DNA of 64,000 nucleotides, from contig UQLW01000003.1 of assembly GCA_900542005.1 (NCBI GenBank), positions 1-64,000 of the forward strand, read 5' to 3'. Position 1 is the first letter of the stretch. Every line of letters starts with the position of its first letter. The position numbers were made by a program, and so were the translations under genes. Below the pieces are notes generated by a model. The model had not been told where the DNA came from, made no database searches, and saw only the letters and a program-made list of their open reading frames with translations. This document shows positions 16,192 to 23,800 of this stretch, piece after piece. The stretch comes from an uncultured Eubacteriales bacterium (GTDB lineage Bacteria > Bacillota > Clostridia > Christensenellales > UMGS416).

Positions 16192-17046
16192 ATGGAATCG
16201 ATCATTGAGCTGAAAAAAGTAAGCTATGAATATGCGGCTTATGAGGAATCGGAGGAGCCGGCCGCCGCGCTGCGGGGGATCGACCTTTCCCTGGAGCCGG
16301 GCCAATTTATCGCAGTCATTGGGCATAATGGCTCGGGCAAATCCACCCTGGCCAAGCATCTGAACGCGCTGCTGCTGCCGACGGAAGGGACGGTATGGGT
16401 ATGCGGCATGGATACAAAGGATCCTGAACGGCTCTGGGAAGTCAGGCAGAGCGCCGGTATGGTGTTTCAGAACCCTGATAACCAGCTGGTTTCCTCCGTA
16501 GTAGAGGAGGATGTGGCCTTTGGCCCGGAAAACCTGGGCGTGCCCCGGGAGGAGATACGCCGCCGGGTAGATGAGGCGCTGGCGGATGTGGCGATGGGGG
16601 GGTATGCGCAGCATGCGCCCCATATGCTCTCTGGAGGGCAAAAGCAGCGCATCGCCATAGCCGGTATCATTGCGATGCGGCCCAAGGTCATTGTGATGGA
16701 CGAGCCCACCGCCATGCTGGATCCTTCCGGACGGCAGGAGGTAATGGATACCATCCTGAAGCTCAAGCGCGAGGAAGGGATTACGGTTATCCTGATTACC
16801 CATTTTATGGAGGAAGCCATCCTGGCGGACCATGTGATCGTGATGGATGCAGGGCGCATTGTGCGCCGGGGAGCGCCCCGCGCGGTTTTTTCCCATGTAG
16901 AGGAGCTGAAGCGCATTGGCCTGGATGTACCGCCCATGACGGAGCTGGCCAAGCTGCTGCATGACCAGGGCATAGCGGTGGCCCAGGATATCATAACAAC
17001 AGAGGAGATGGCGGACGCGATATGTCGATTGTTGCAGAAAAAGTAA
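16192..17046 (+). CDS. ecfA1: ECF transporter ATPase subunit EcfA1
   Basis: ATP-binding subunit of the energy-coupling-factor module that powers vitamin and metal uptake with interchangeable S components. The Walker A GHNGSGKST near residue 44, signature LSGGQKQR and Walker B KVIVMDEPTAMLD are present. The ATG at 16192 is preferred because AAAGGA sits 8 bases before it and overlaps the alternative ATG at 16183, giving 284 residues. It overlaps ecfA2. No S component is encoded nearby, which fits a shared group II module. Confidence 0.93.
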   Translation: MESIIELKKVSYEYAAYEESEEPAAALRGIDLSLEPGQFIAVIGHNGSGKSTLAKHLNALLLPTEGTVWVCGMDTKDPERLWEVRQSAGMVFQNPDNQLVSSVVEEDVAFGPENLGVPREEIRRRVDEALADVAMGGYAQHAPHMLSGGQKQRIAIAGIIAMRPKVIVMDEPTAMLDPSGRQEVMDTILKLKREEGITVILITHFMEEAILADHVIVMDAGRIVRRGAPRAVFSHVEELKRIGLDVPPMTELAKLLHDQGIAVAQDIITTEEMADAICRLLQKK

Positions 17047-17885
17047 GCTATGTCTATATGCCTGGCAGCCCCTTTGAGGCCGAGGCGCTGTCCGATGTTT
17101 CCTTTACCATTTCGGATGGCGAATTTGTGGGGATCATTGGCCATACCGGGTCGGGGAAGTCGACGCTGGTGCAGCATTTTAACGCGCTGATCAAGCCTAC
17201 AAGCGGGAAAATAACGGTGCAGGGCGTGGATATTGGCGAAAAGGGCATAAGCCTTAACAGCCTGCGGCAGAAGGTGGGGCTGGTCTTTCAGTATCCGGAA
17301 TACCAGCTATTTGAGGAAACGGTGGAAAAGGATGTGGCCTTTGGACCCAAGAACCTGGGCTTGCCTGAGGAGGAGATCCAGTGCCGGGTAGCCGAGGCGC
17401 TGCGGCTGGTGGGGCTCGATCAGCAGAAGGTGGGGATGCGGAGCCCCTTCGAGCTCTCGGGCGGCCAACGCCGCCGGGTAGCCCTGGCGGGGGTACTGGC
17501 GATGAATCCTGAGGTGCTGATCCTGGACGAGCCGTCGGCGGGGCTGGATCCCCATGGACGAAATGAGATCCTGGCGCTGGTTTCCGCTATCCACCGGGAA
17601 CGAGGCTGCACCGTCATCATGGTGAGCCACTCCATGGATGAGGTCGCCCGGGTTGCTTCGCGGGTTATGGTGATGAACCACGGCCGGCTTGTGATGGATG
17701 GCAGCCCGCGGGAGGTCTATACCCAGGGGGAAAAGCTGCAGCAGATCGGCCTGGGCGTGCCCGCCACGGTTCAGCTCTCCCAGCTGCTGCGGGCCCGCGG
17801 GCTTGTAGTTCCCGAGGGGATCCTTTCGCTGCAGGAAATGGCCCAATGGGTGCTGAAGCAATGCAAGGAGGCCGGCCATGTTTAA
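17022..17885 (+). CDS. ecfA2: ECF transporter ATPase subunit EcfA2
   Basis: Second ATPase of the ECF module (287 residues), partner of EcfA1. Walker A reads GHTGSGKST, the signature FELSGGQRRRVALAG and Walker B EVLILDEPSAGLDP. It overlaps ecfA1 at the start and ecfT at the end, so the three are translationally coupled and probably made in equal amounts. Confidence 0.93.
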   Translation: MSIVAEKVSYVYMPGSPFEAEALSDVSFTISDGEFVGIIGHTGSGKSTLVQHFNALIKPTSGKITVQGVDIGEKGISLNSLRQKVGLVFQYPEYQLFEETVEKDVAFGPKNLGLPEEEIQCRVAEALRLVGLDQQKVGMRSPFELSGGQRRRVALAGVLAMNPEVLILDEPSAGLDPHGRNEILALVSAIHRERGCTVIMVSHSMDEVARVASRVMVMNHGRLVMDGSPREVYTQGEKLQQIGLGVPATVQLSQLLRARGLVVPEGILSLQEMAQWVLKQCKEAGHV

Positions 17886-18657
17886 GATGTCCATCGGGCA
17901 ATATCTGCCCGGCAATTCTCCGGTCCACCGGATGGATCCGCGGGTAAAGCTGGTCGTTACCTTCCTCCTGATCATCGGCGTGTTTTTCATCCATTCTTTA
18001 TGGGGATATCTGGCGGTGGCCCTTTATCTGACGGCGGTCATCGCCATCAGCAAGATCCCGGTGCTCTTTCTGCTGAAGGCGCTGCGCTCCATGACCTTCA
18101 TCGTGGCGCTGACCTTCCTGATTAACCTGTTCACCGGCGGTGGGGGCGGCTTTCGGATCACGCTGCGGGGGCTGGAGCTCGCGGTCAATATGTCGCTGCG
18201 GCTGATATTCCTGATTATGGCCAGCCAGATCCTGACGCTGACAACCTCGCCCCTATCGCTGACGGATGGCATCGAGAGCCTCTTCCGTCCCTTGGAAAAG
18301 CTGAAGTTTCCCGTCCATGAGATGGCGATGATGATGACCATTGCCATGCGGTTTATTCCCACGCTGCTGGACGAGGCGGACCGCATTATGAAGGCGCAGA
18401 TGAGCCGCGGCGCCGACTTTGAAAGCGGCAACCTGATGCGCCGGGCTAAAAATATGGTGCCGCTGCTGGTGCCGCTGTTCGTCAGCGCCTTTCGGCGGGC
18501 CGATGAGCTGGCAATGGCGATGGAGGCGCGGTGCTACAGGGGCGGAAAGGGCAGGACCCGTATGAAGCAGCTGAAAACCTCCTCGGTGGATCTCTGGGGA
18601 GCCTTGGTCAGCTGCGTGCTGGCAGCCTGTATCGTGGCAGATCATCTGCTCTTCTGA
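17878..18657 (+). CDS. ecfT: ECF transporter transmembrane subunit EcfT
   Basis: Membrane-spanning energy-coupling subunit (259 residues) that links the ATPases to S components. Several hydrophobic helices are seen, together with the cytoplasmic coupling motifs MKAQMSRGADFE and MAMEARCYRGGKGR, which match the Ala-Arg-Gly-type coupling helices of the family. An AAGGAGG site lies within the end of ecfA2. Confidence 0.92.
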   Translation: MFKMSIGQYLPGNSPVHRMDPRVKLVVTFLLIIGVFFIHSLWGYLAVALYLTAVIAISKIPVLFLLKALRSMTFIVALTFLINLFTGGGGGFRITLRGLELAVNMSLRLIFLIMASQILTLTTSPLSLTDGIESLFRPLEKLKFPVHEMAMMMTIAMRFIPTLLDEADRIMKAQMSRGADFESGNLMRRAKNMVPLLVPLFVSAFRRADELAMAMEARCYRGGKGRTRMKQLKTSSVDLWGALVSCVLAACIVADHLLF

Positions 18658-18664
18658 GGCGGTC

Positions 18665-19600
18665 ATGAAAAATTATGCGCTGATTGTTGAATATGACGGC
18701 TGCGCCTTCAGCGGGTGGCAGCGCCAGCAGAATGCGCCATCTGTACAGCAGACGCTGGAGGATGCGATTTGGCAGGCGATGAAGGAACGAGTGAACCTGA
18801 TTGGCGCGGGCCGGACCGACGCGGGCGTCCACGCCCAAGGCCAGGTGTGCAATTTCCGGAGCAATACCCGCATACCGGCGGATAAGCTCCCCTTTGTGCT
18901 GAACCGGGCCCTGCCCCATACCGTACAGGTGCAGGACGCCTTTGAGGTACCCTGGGGCTTTCATGCCCGCTATTTAGCCCAAGGCAAGCATTACCGCTAT
19001 ATCGTCCGGGTTACCCGGTTCCCATCGGCCCTGTGGCATCACAGAGCCTGGCAGATGCCCTATAGGCTGGATATGGAAGCCATGAGGCGGGCGGCGGCGG
19101 CGCTGGCCGGTACCCATGATTTCAAAGCCTTCTGCGCCTCGGGCAGCGAGGTAAAAAGTACCGTGCGGACGCTGCACCGCATTGAGATCAAAAAAGAAGG
19201 CAGCGATATTTATTTCGATTTCTTTGGCAATGGCTTCTTGTATAACATGGTACGCATCCTGGTAGGCACGCTGGTCTATGTGGGGCAGGGGCGGATCAAT
19301 GCCGGGCAGGTAGGCGAAATCCTCCGCAGTACCGACAGACGGCTTGCCGGCATCACTGCGCCGCCTTATGGCTTGTATATGGTCAGCGTGCAGTATGCCC
19401 GCCGGTATATCGCCATGCTGCGCCCGCGCCCCTGGCCCAGCGGCAGAGGCGGCTGCCATATGCCGCCCATGCCAAAAATGAAAAAGCATCAACTGACCCA
19501 TGCGTGTCATAATCAGGCCCGGGTGTTCGCCCTGAAAAATGGGAAAATCCATGCGATGGATTTCAAAACAAAACCGGGCGAATCATCAAATAACGCTTGA
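18665..19600 (+). CDS. truA: tRNA pseudouridine synthase A, long C-terminal tail
   Basis: Forms pseudouridine at positions 38-40 of tRNA anticodon stems. The catalytic motif GAGRTDAGVHAQGQV (Asp near residue 52) and the FLYNMVRILVGTL stretch near 195-207 are clear. The conserved fold ends near residue 245 (YGLYMVSVQY); some 65 further residues, rich in Pro, His and Met, have no family counterpart I recognise. The TGA stop (19598-19600) lies inside the -35 element of the rplM promoter. Confidence 0.92.
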   Translation: MKNYALIVEYDGCAFSGWQRQQNAPSVQQTLEDAIWQAMKERVNLIGAGRTDAGVHAQGQVCNFRSNTRIPADKLPFVLNRALPHTVQVQDAFEVPWGFHARYLAQGKHYRYIVRVTRFPSALWHHRAWQMPYRLDMEAMRRAAAALAGTHDFKAFCASGSEVKSTVRTLHRIEIKKEGSDIYFDFFGNGFLYNMVRILVGTLVYVGQGRINAGQVGEILRSTDRRLAGITAPPYGLYMVSVQYARRYIAMLRPRPWPSGRGGCHMPPMPKMKKHQLTHACHNQARVFALKNGKIHAMDFKTKPGESSNNA

Positions 19601-19625
19601 CTTTCCATGGGCCTGCGTGTACAAT
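19597..19625 (+). promoter_or_regulatory. Promoter of rplM-rpsI
   Basis: TTGACT and TACAAT are separated by exactly 17 bases. The -35 box overlaps the truA stop codon. Confidence 0.8.
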
Positions 19626-19631
19626 AGAACC

Positions 19632-19694
19632 TGCGCCTACGAAGGCAAGGCGGAGAAAGCCTTTCCGCCCTTATCAATAATTGGAGGTAACACG
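19632..19694 (+). promoter_or_regulatory. Putative L13 leader RNA before rplM
   Basis: The leader holds two short helices: GCCT/AGGC (19635-19646) and GGCGGA/TCCGCC (19649-19669). The GGAGG site follows. Firmicutes commonly carry a folded L13 leader here thought to mediate autogenous control; size and place agree, but a covariance-model match was not tested. Confidence 0.45.
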
Positions 19695-20129
19695 ATGAAA
19701 ACGTTCATGGCCAATGCCGGGAATGTTTCGAGCCAGTGGTATATCGTGGATGCGGCGGGACTCCCCTTGGGTCGTGTCGCCAGCCAGGTGGCCCACGTTC
19801 TCCGCGGCAAGCACAAGCCCACCTTTACGCCCCACGTGGATACGGGGGATCACGTCATCGTGATCAACGCCGAGAAGGCTGTCCTGACGGCCAAGAAGCT
19901 GGATCAGAAGATGTACCGTCACTATTCCGGATATGTAGGCGGCCTGAAGGAGATCCCCTACCGGCTCCTGATGGAGAAGAAGCCCGAGCTGGCCATGTAT
20001 GAGGCCATCCAGGGCATGCTGCCCAAGAATGCGCTGGGCCGCAAGATGATCAAGAAGCTGCGTGTATACCGCGGCAGCGAGCACAACCATGAAGCCCAGC
20101 AGCCCAAGGCGCTGGACATCCATATTTAA
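19695..20129 (+). CDS. rplM: 50S ribosomal protein L13
   Basis: Encodes L13 (uL13, 144 residues), an early 50S assembly protein. The ATG at 19695 follows TTGGAGG; the frame is open to 19539 but that region is truA and promoter. The WYIVDAAGLPLGRVAS start and the GMLPKNALGRKMIKKLRVY stretch are diagnostic. Co-transcribed with rpsI after 18 bases. Confidence 0.97.
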   Translation: MKTFMANAGNVSSQWYIVDAAGLPLGRVASQVAHVLRGKHKPTFTPHVDTGDHVIVINAEKAVLTAKKLDQKMYRHYSGYVGGLKEIPYRLLMEKKPELAMYEAIQGMLPKNALGRKMIKKLRVYRGSEHNHEAQQPKALDIHI

Positions 20130-20147
20130 CGACAGGAGGGCAAGCAA

Positions 20148-20540
20148 ATGGCTCAGGTTCAATACTCTGCTACCGGCCGTCGCAAGACATCGGTTGCCCG
20201 CGTTCGTTTGGTTCCCGGCGAGGGTAAGATCACCATCAACAAGCGCGATATTGACGATTATTTCGGTCTGGAAACCCTTAAGCTGATTGTCCGCCAGCCC
20301 CTGGTGCTGACGGAGACGCAGGCTCGCTTTGACGTCATCGTTACCGTCAGCGGCGGCGGCCTGACCGGTCAGGCGGGCGCGATCCGCCACGGCATTGCCC
20401 GTGCGCTGGTCAAGAGCGACGAGGAGCTCAAGCCCGCGATCAAGAAGGCTGGCTTCCTCACCCGCGATCCCCGCATGAAGGAGCGTAAGAAGTACGGCCT
20501 CAAAGCCGCCCGCCGCGCTCCGCAGTTCTCCAAGCGATAA
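20148..20540 (+). CDS. rpsI: 30S ribosomal protein S9
   Basis: Encodes S9 (uS9, 130 residues), whose C-terminal tail touches P-site tRNA. The YSATGRRKTSVARVRLVPG opening and the terminal KYGLKAARRAPQFSKR are near-universal. AGGAGGG precedes the ATG. It ends the rplM-rpsI pair at a strong terminator. Confidence 0.98.
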   Translation: MAQVQYSATGRRKTSVARVRLVPGEGKITINKRDIDDYFGLETLKLIVRQPLVLTETQARFDVIVTVSGGGLTGQAGAIRHGIARALVKSDEELKPAIKKAGFLTRDPRMKERKKYGLKAARRAPQFSKR

Positions 20541-20557
20541 TCTGGTTGCTTACAGGC

Positions 20558-20588
20558 AAAATCCCCGACAAAGCGTCGGGGATTTTTT
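20558..20588 (+). terminator. Intrinsic terminator after rpsI
   Basis: AAAATCCCCGAC, short loop, GTCGGGGATTTTTT. A strong hairpin with a T-run, ending the ribosomal block. Confidence 0.92.
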
Positions 20589-20647
20589 CTTGGCTGATAG
20601 ATCGTCCGTATATGGGAAGGACGCACACCCTTAAAGGCTGGTTGCAG

Positions 20648-21052
20648 CTAGGACTCAGGCCGCTTCGACTCCAGCAACAGCAGAAGGGAGGCCTTTGCCT
20701 CCGGGGAATGGTAGGGGACGCCCCGCAAGATGAAGCAGGCGCAATACATAATCAGCTCGGAGGGCTTGGGCTTGATGGGCAGCCTCCGGCCGATTACCAG
20801 ATTGAGCGCCTCATTGCCGCCCTCCATCCAGCAGGCGTCCACCGCGCGGTAGATTGCGCGCTCCGCGGAGCTATAGGAACAGCAGCATCGGGCGGCTACA
20901 ACAGGATATACCTGCTTTGTAAATTGGATATCCTCCAAATGGGTCTTGGCGGCAAGCGTGCAGGTTTGCTCAATGGCGAACGTAAAGGGACGACGGCCGG
21001 CAAATCGAATGGAGGGAGCGATACAGTCAACCAGCTTTACGATATCTTCCAT
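20648..21052 (-). CDS. Stand-alone Spo0A C-terminal-like DNA-binding protein
   Basis: A 134-residue protein resembling the DNA-binding effector domain of the sporulation regulator Spo0A, without a receiver domain. The recognisable block is VYPVVAA (as in LYPxIA), then SSAERAIYRAVDACWMEGG and KPKPSELI, in Spo0A order. I chose the second ATG at 21052 because the first (21061) overlaps the AAAGGA site. Such free domains occur in Clostridia; their targets are mostly unknown. A related gene lies at 21776-22102. Confidence 0.65.
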   Translation of the reverse strand: MEDIVKLVDCIAPSIRFAGRRPFTFAIEQTCTLAAKTHLEDIQFTKQVYPVVAARCCCSYSSAERAIYRAVDACWMEGGNEALNLVIGRRLPIKPKPSELIMYCACFILRGVPYHSPEAKASLLLLLESKRPES

Positions 21053-21057
21053 AAAAT

Positions 21058-21291
21058 TCATCCTTTCTTAGATAGGATACTTTTATGATATGTAATATTC
21101 AGGTTAAACTGCGCATAACAGACAATATCCGACGTAATTGTGGCCGATTCGCCATGTAGGATGAAGCAATAGTCGAAAATGACTGTTTGCAGGTATACAG
21201 AAGCCATGGGGAAATACCGGGCGTTTTTTGACACGCACCAGCACAGCCTATCGCGGATTTGACTATTCTGGGTTCTCTCGAATGCGGTCAT
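21058..21291 (-). CDS. Possible small ORF ahead of the Spo0A-like gene
   Basis: A 77-codon open frame whose TGA lies six bases before the next gene's ATG, so its last codons contain that gene's ribosome-binding site. No family is recognised, and it has only a weak AAGAA before its ATG. It may be a real coupled gene or chance. The surrounding interval 21053-21469 otherwise contains no gene or clear element I can support, apart from weak promoter-like hexamers. Confidence 0.25.
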   Translation of the reverse strand: MTAFERTQNSQIRDRLCWCVSKNARYFPMASVYLQTVIFDYCFILHGESATITSDIVCYAQFNLNITYHKSILSKKG

Positions 21292-21469
21292 TTCTTATAG
21301 AATGGGCGGAAAGGGCATTTTAATGCATTCCCTTTGCGAATACCTCTATAGAAACTGATAGATTTTAGCGACGGATATGTCAAAGAGGCCCATTGCGCCG
21401 GAATCATCCATGTTGTAAGATAAAATCGTGATTGAGATGAAGCGGTGCGCGCTTAAAGGAGGGAACGGG

Positions 21470-21601
21470 ATGGAGGAGGACCTGGAGATGCGGCTTCAGG
21501 CCCTGCTTGCTGAAGCTAAAGAGGTTGCAAATGGTTTTGTAGCCCTAAGGGACCGGGCAATGAAGCTGGAGATCACTTTTTCAGATAGCCGGCATGGGTA
21601 A
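21470..21601 (+). CDS. Small hypothetical protein (43 aa)
   Basis: An ATG 8-9 bases after AAAGGAGGG opens 43 codons, starting MEEDLEMRLQALLAEAKEV and ending DSRHG. The product is acidic and probably one long helix with heptad-like leucines. A terminator follows 26 bases after the stop, and a weak promoter (TTGCGC, 17 bases, TAAGAT at 21393-21421) precedes it. Site, length and terminator together argue for a real gene. No function is recognised. Confidence 0.55.
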   Translation: MEEDLEMRLQALLAEAKEVANGFVALRDRAMKLEITFSDSRHG

Positions 21602-21626
21602 AGACATTTCCCCAAGGCGTTAGCCT

Positions 21627-21656
21627 AAAAAAGAAGCGCGACAGCGCTTCTTTTTT
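21627..21656 (+). terminator. Intrinsic terminator after the 43-aa gene
   Basis: AAAAAAGAAGCGC, loop GACA, GCGCTTCTTTTTT. Symmetrical A and T runs could let it work on both strands. Confidence 0.88.
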
Positions 21657-21727
21657 GATCCTGCGCGACAGGGAGCGGGTAGGAATAGCCTATCCCAGCC
21701 TCGGCGCCGGAAATGCTCCCGATAGCA

Positions 21728-21763
21728 AACGCCGCCAGCGAACAGGCTGACGGCGTTTTTCCA
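21728..21763. terminator. Terminator-like hairpin downstream of the second Spo0A-like gene
   Basis: AACGCCGCCAGC and GGCTGACGGCGTT form a hairpin with one mismatch and a loop of about five bases. The T-run is better on the + strand, yet the nearest gene ending here is on the minus strand, so direction is uncertain. Confidence 0.5.
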
Positions 21764-21775
21764 GATATGATCGGG

Positions 21776-22102
21776 CTAGTTTCGGCTAGAGCCGGAATGC
21801 TCCGCCTCCATCCTCCGAAGGCGGGCCAGGATTTGCGCAATGACATCCTTATTGGGCAGAGGACGCCCCACTGTACCGGTATCCAGCTGCTGGTTTTGCA
21901 CAGTGAGGCGGATGTTGTGCTCTACCGATTGCCATGAGGTATGGTGCAGCTGGGCGACTTCCCGATACAGCCATGTGGTGGAGACGATGTCCTCTGGCGT
22001 ATCCAGGGCGATTTTCAGGGCGTCGGCCAGAGCATAAAACCCCTTCGTTGTCGGTGAATAATCATTTTGGATCAAGAAGGATTGAATCTGACGGATGTCC
22101 AT
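21776..22102 (-). CDS. Second Spo0A C-terminal-like protein
   Basis: A 108-residue protein whose first 70 residues resemble the Spo0A effector domain: FLIQNDYSPTTKGFYAL aligns with the family's GYxPxxKGFxYL part, and TTWLYREVAQLHHTSWQSVE with the TKxLYPxIA plus recognition-helix part. There is no receiver domain. The tail is charged (RLRRMEAEHSG). GGAGG lies about ten bases before the ATG. It keeps the N-terminal half of the domain better than its neighbour at 20648-21052, so the two need not be equivalent. Confidence 0.65.
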   Translation of the reverse strand: MDIRQIQSFLIQNDYSPTTKGFYALADALKIALDTPEDIVSTTWLYREVAQLHHTSWQSVEHNIRLTVQNQQLDTGTVGRPLPNKDVIAQILARLRRMEAEHSGSSRN

Positions 22103-22218
22103 GATGCAGAGCGCCTCCTCTCATAAACTCAGTATAAAAAATTGGACGGCAGGAGGCGGAGCCTAGTACCAATTGGAGTAAAACATCGCTGAAAAAACCA
22201 ATAAATGACAACTATGTC

Positions 22219-22704
22219 CTAGTATCTGGCCCCATCTATATGAATGAGCCGCAGCGCCTGGTAAGCATAGGTCATCAGCGGACGGTTATGGGCGTCGAAG
22301 GTATGGGAGGTCAGCATGATTGTGGAGACGCTGGGGACAGCGCCTGTTTGGGTCACAAGCAGCGAATGGGCATAGCGGACGCCGTCAAAGCTGAGCTGGA
22401 TGATATCACCGGGCTCCGCGGCCTCCAGCGGGTACACGCGGCCATAGGGGCCTGGGCCCAGGTTGGTGGTAAGGAAGGTAAAGAGGTACTGCACGCCGGT
22501 CCAGGCCGCGCTGCGGTCGTTCAGGGATAGGTAATACCACCCCAGGTCAGGCGTAAAATTCATAACCCGGCATCCGGCGTATAGGCATTGGGAGACAAAG
22601 TTGGTACAGTCCCCGCCCATCAGGTCGAAGTTGGCGTATTCAGGATTACGCCGAAAGGCCCACCGGTGGGCATAGGCGACGGCGTGCGCCCGCATATAAG
22701 CCAT
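22219..22704 (-). CDS. Amidase-domain protein (Amidase_6-like)
   Basis: A 161-residue protein with the GGDCTNFVSQCLYAG motif near residues 32-46, containing the Asp-Cys pair and preceded by AVAYAHRWAFRRNPEYANFD. This matches the cysteine amidase-like domain common in Firmicutes, suggested to act on cell-wall peptides. The later PGDIIQL and YAHSLLV stretches fit the same fold. I see no signal peptide, so its location is uncertain. The ATG at 22704 fits AGGTG nine bases upstream better than the GTG at 22713. Confidence 0.7.
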   Translation of the reverse strand: MAYMRAHAVAYAHRWAFRRNPEYANFDLMGGDCTNFVSQCLYAGCRVMNFTPDLGWYYLSLNDRSAAWTGVQYLFTFLTTNLGPGPYGRVYPLEAAEPGDIIQLSFDGVRYAHSLLVTQTGAVPSVSTIMLTSHTFDAHNRPLMTYAYQALRLIHIDGARY

Positions 22705-22755
22705 AGGAGTCACCTGCCTTTTCTGCCATCCTATGCGCCAACGGGCGAAGGGGTG

Positions 22756-22790
22756 AAAAAAGGCCGCGCATGTGGCACATAGCGCGGCCT
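22756..22790 (-). terminator. Intrinsic terminator for the unknown gene at 22818-23162
   Basis: Read on the minus strand, AGGCCGCGC pairs with GCGCGGCCT around a partly paired loop and is followed by six T. It lies between this gene's stop and the amidase gene. Confidence 0.8.
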
Positions 22791-22817
22791 CCTATGGGGA
22801 GAGGAGGAAAAGCAGCA

Positions 22818-23162
22818 TTACAGCGCGCCGCTGCGGCGCGCCGCCCGGGAAAGCCCCCGCGAAAGGGGAAACTCCATGGCTTCGCTCGGATCCTGGGAGA
22901 TGTGAAGCCGGATCATGTTCTTCTGGGCTTCATTCAAAAGGCCTGCACAGTGCCCCCGGTACATTTGCGTGACGACCAGACGGTCCTGATCGCACAGGTA
23001 GGACCGCAGCTCGGAGGCGATAACCGCGGCGGATACCAGAGAATAGCAGAGGGTGACGCCGGGACATACCTCCTGGCACTGTCCCAGCGAATCAAGGGCC
23101 TCAAAAAAATCGCTGTAGCGTTCAGGCTCATGTTTAAGACCATAGGCAATCAGAAACAGCAC
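22818..23162 (-). CDS. Hypothetical protein behind a palindromic operator region
   Basis: The frame opens at 23210, but the GTG at 23162 sits nine bases after GCGGAGGTG and is the likelier start, giving 114 residues (MLFLIAYGLKHEPERYSDFF). No domain is recognised. The product is mixed helical with a hydrophobic middle (YSLVSAAVIASELRSYL) and a basic tail. The upstream region carries LexA-like palindromes around a -10 element, so stress- or damage-related control is possible. Function unknown. Confidence 0.5.
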   Translation of the reverse strand: MLFLIAYGLKHEPERYSDFFEALDSLGQCQEVCPGVTLCYSLVSAAVIASELRSYLCDQDRLVVTQMYRGHCAGLLNEAQKNMIRLHISQDPSEAMEFPLSRGLSRAARRSGAL

Positions 23163-23178
23163 GGTTCCCACACCTCCG

Positions 23179-23258
23179 CGAATAAATGTTCTGGTTATAG
23201 GATAGAACATTTATTCGGAAAAAGCAAGAGGCAAAAGAGAAAAAAGAACAAATATTCT
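23179..23258. promoter_or_regulatory. Cluster of LexA-like palindromes between divergent genes
   Basis: Three related boxes occur: CGAATAAATGTTCT (23179-23192), its exact reverse complement (23204-23217) and AGAACAAATATTCT (23245-23258). The first departs from the Bacillus-type consensus CGAACRNRYGTTYG at two positions. A minus-strand -10 (TATAAC, 23194-23199) lies between boxes 1 and 2, and box 3 ends six bases before the -35 of the + strand NUDIX promoter. Binding by LexA or another dimeric repressor is inferred. Confidence 0.5.
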
Positions 23259-23264
23259 TTCACC

Positions 23265-23293
23265 TTGCCAAGGCGGTGGATTCTGTGTATAAT
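23265..23293 (+). promoter_or_regulatory. Promoter of the NUDIX-trxB-glmM unit
   Basis: TTGCCA and TATAAT with a 17-base spacer, about 30 bases before the NUDIX gene, immediately after a LexA-like box. Confidence 0.8.
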
Positions 23294-23323
23294 GCCATGT
23301 AACCAAAGAGGGGGGAATCGGAA

Positions 23324-23788
23324 ATGGACAGCTATGTAATCCTGACGACGCTGGTGGTGATCCTGGATCGTACCCGCCAAAGGGTGCTGCTGGTGCGCCG
23401 GAACAAGGGGAACTGGCAGGGATACGCAGCGCCAGGCGGCCATGTGGACTTTCCGGAGAGCCTGATGGCCTGCGCCCTGCGGGAAGTGCGGGAGGAGACG
23501 GGCCTTTATGTGGAAAACCTAAAAATGATGGGCGTTTCCCATTTTGTTGGGCTGGATTGCGGGGAAGAATACCTTGTGTTCAACTATTTGACCGATACCT
23601 TCAGCGGGACGCTTCGGCCCGGCGAGGGCGAAGCGCCTGCCGAATGGGTACCGCTGGACCGCCTGGACGAGTATACGCTGGCAGAGGGATTCAGGGAACG
23701 GCTGGAGGCTATGCTGGCCGGTAAGCATGTAGAGTTCTATAAGCCCTGGTCCGGCAAGGGCGGCGAGGTGGAAGCCATCGAGATGTAA
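23324..23788 (+). CDS. NUDIX hydrolase (8-oxo-dGTP diphosphatase-like)
   Basis: A 154-residue pyrophosphohydrolase. The Nudix box runs from GGHVDFPES through REVREETGL near residues 38-61, with the metal-binding REVREE intact. The short form and the N-terminal LVVILDRTRQRVLLVRR resemble MutT/YtkD-like enzymes that remove damaged nucleotides, but substrate cannot be assigned from sequence. AGAGGGGGG precedes the ATG. The thioredoxin-reductase gene follows after 12 bases. Confidence 0.85.
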   Translation: MDSYVILTTLVVILDRTRQRVLLVRRNKGNWQGYAAPGGHVDFPESLMACALREVREETGLYVENLKMMGVSHFVGLDCGEEYLVFNYLTDTFSGTLRPGEGEAPAEWVPLDRLDEYTLAEGFRERLEAMLAGKHVEFYKPWSGKGGEVEAIEM

Positions 23789-23800
23789 AGGAGCAGAGCA

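Noticed and set aside
20546..21088. 180-codon open frame on the + strand after rpsI
   Set aside because: It begins inside the rpsI terminator, has no ribosome-binding site and is antisense to the Spo0A-like gene, which has a good start and recognisable sequence.
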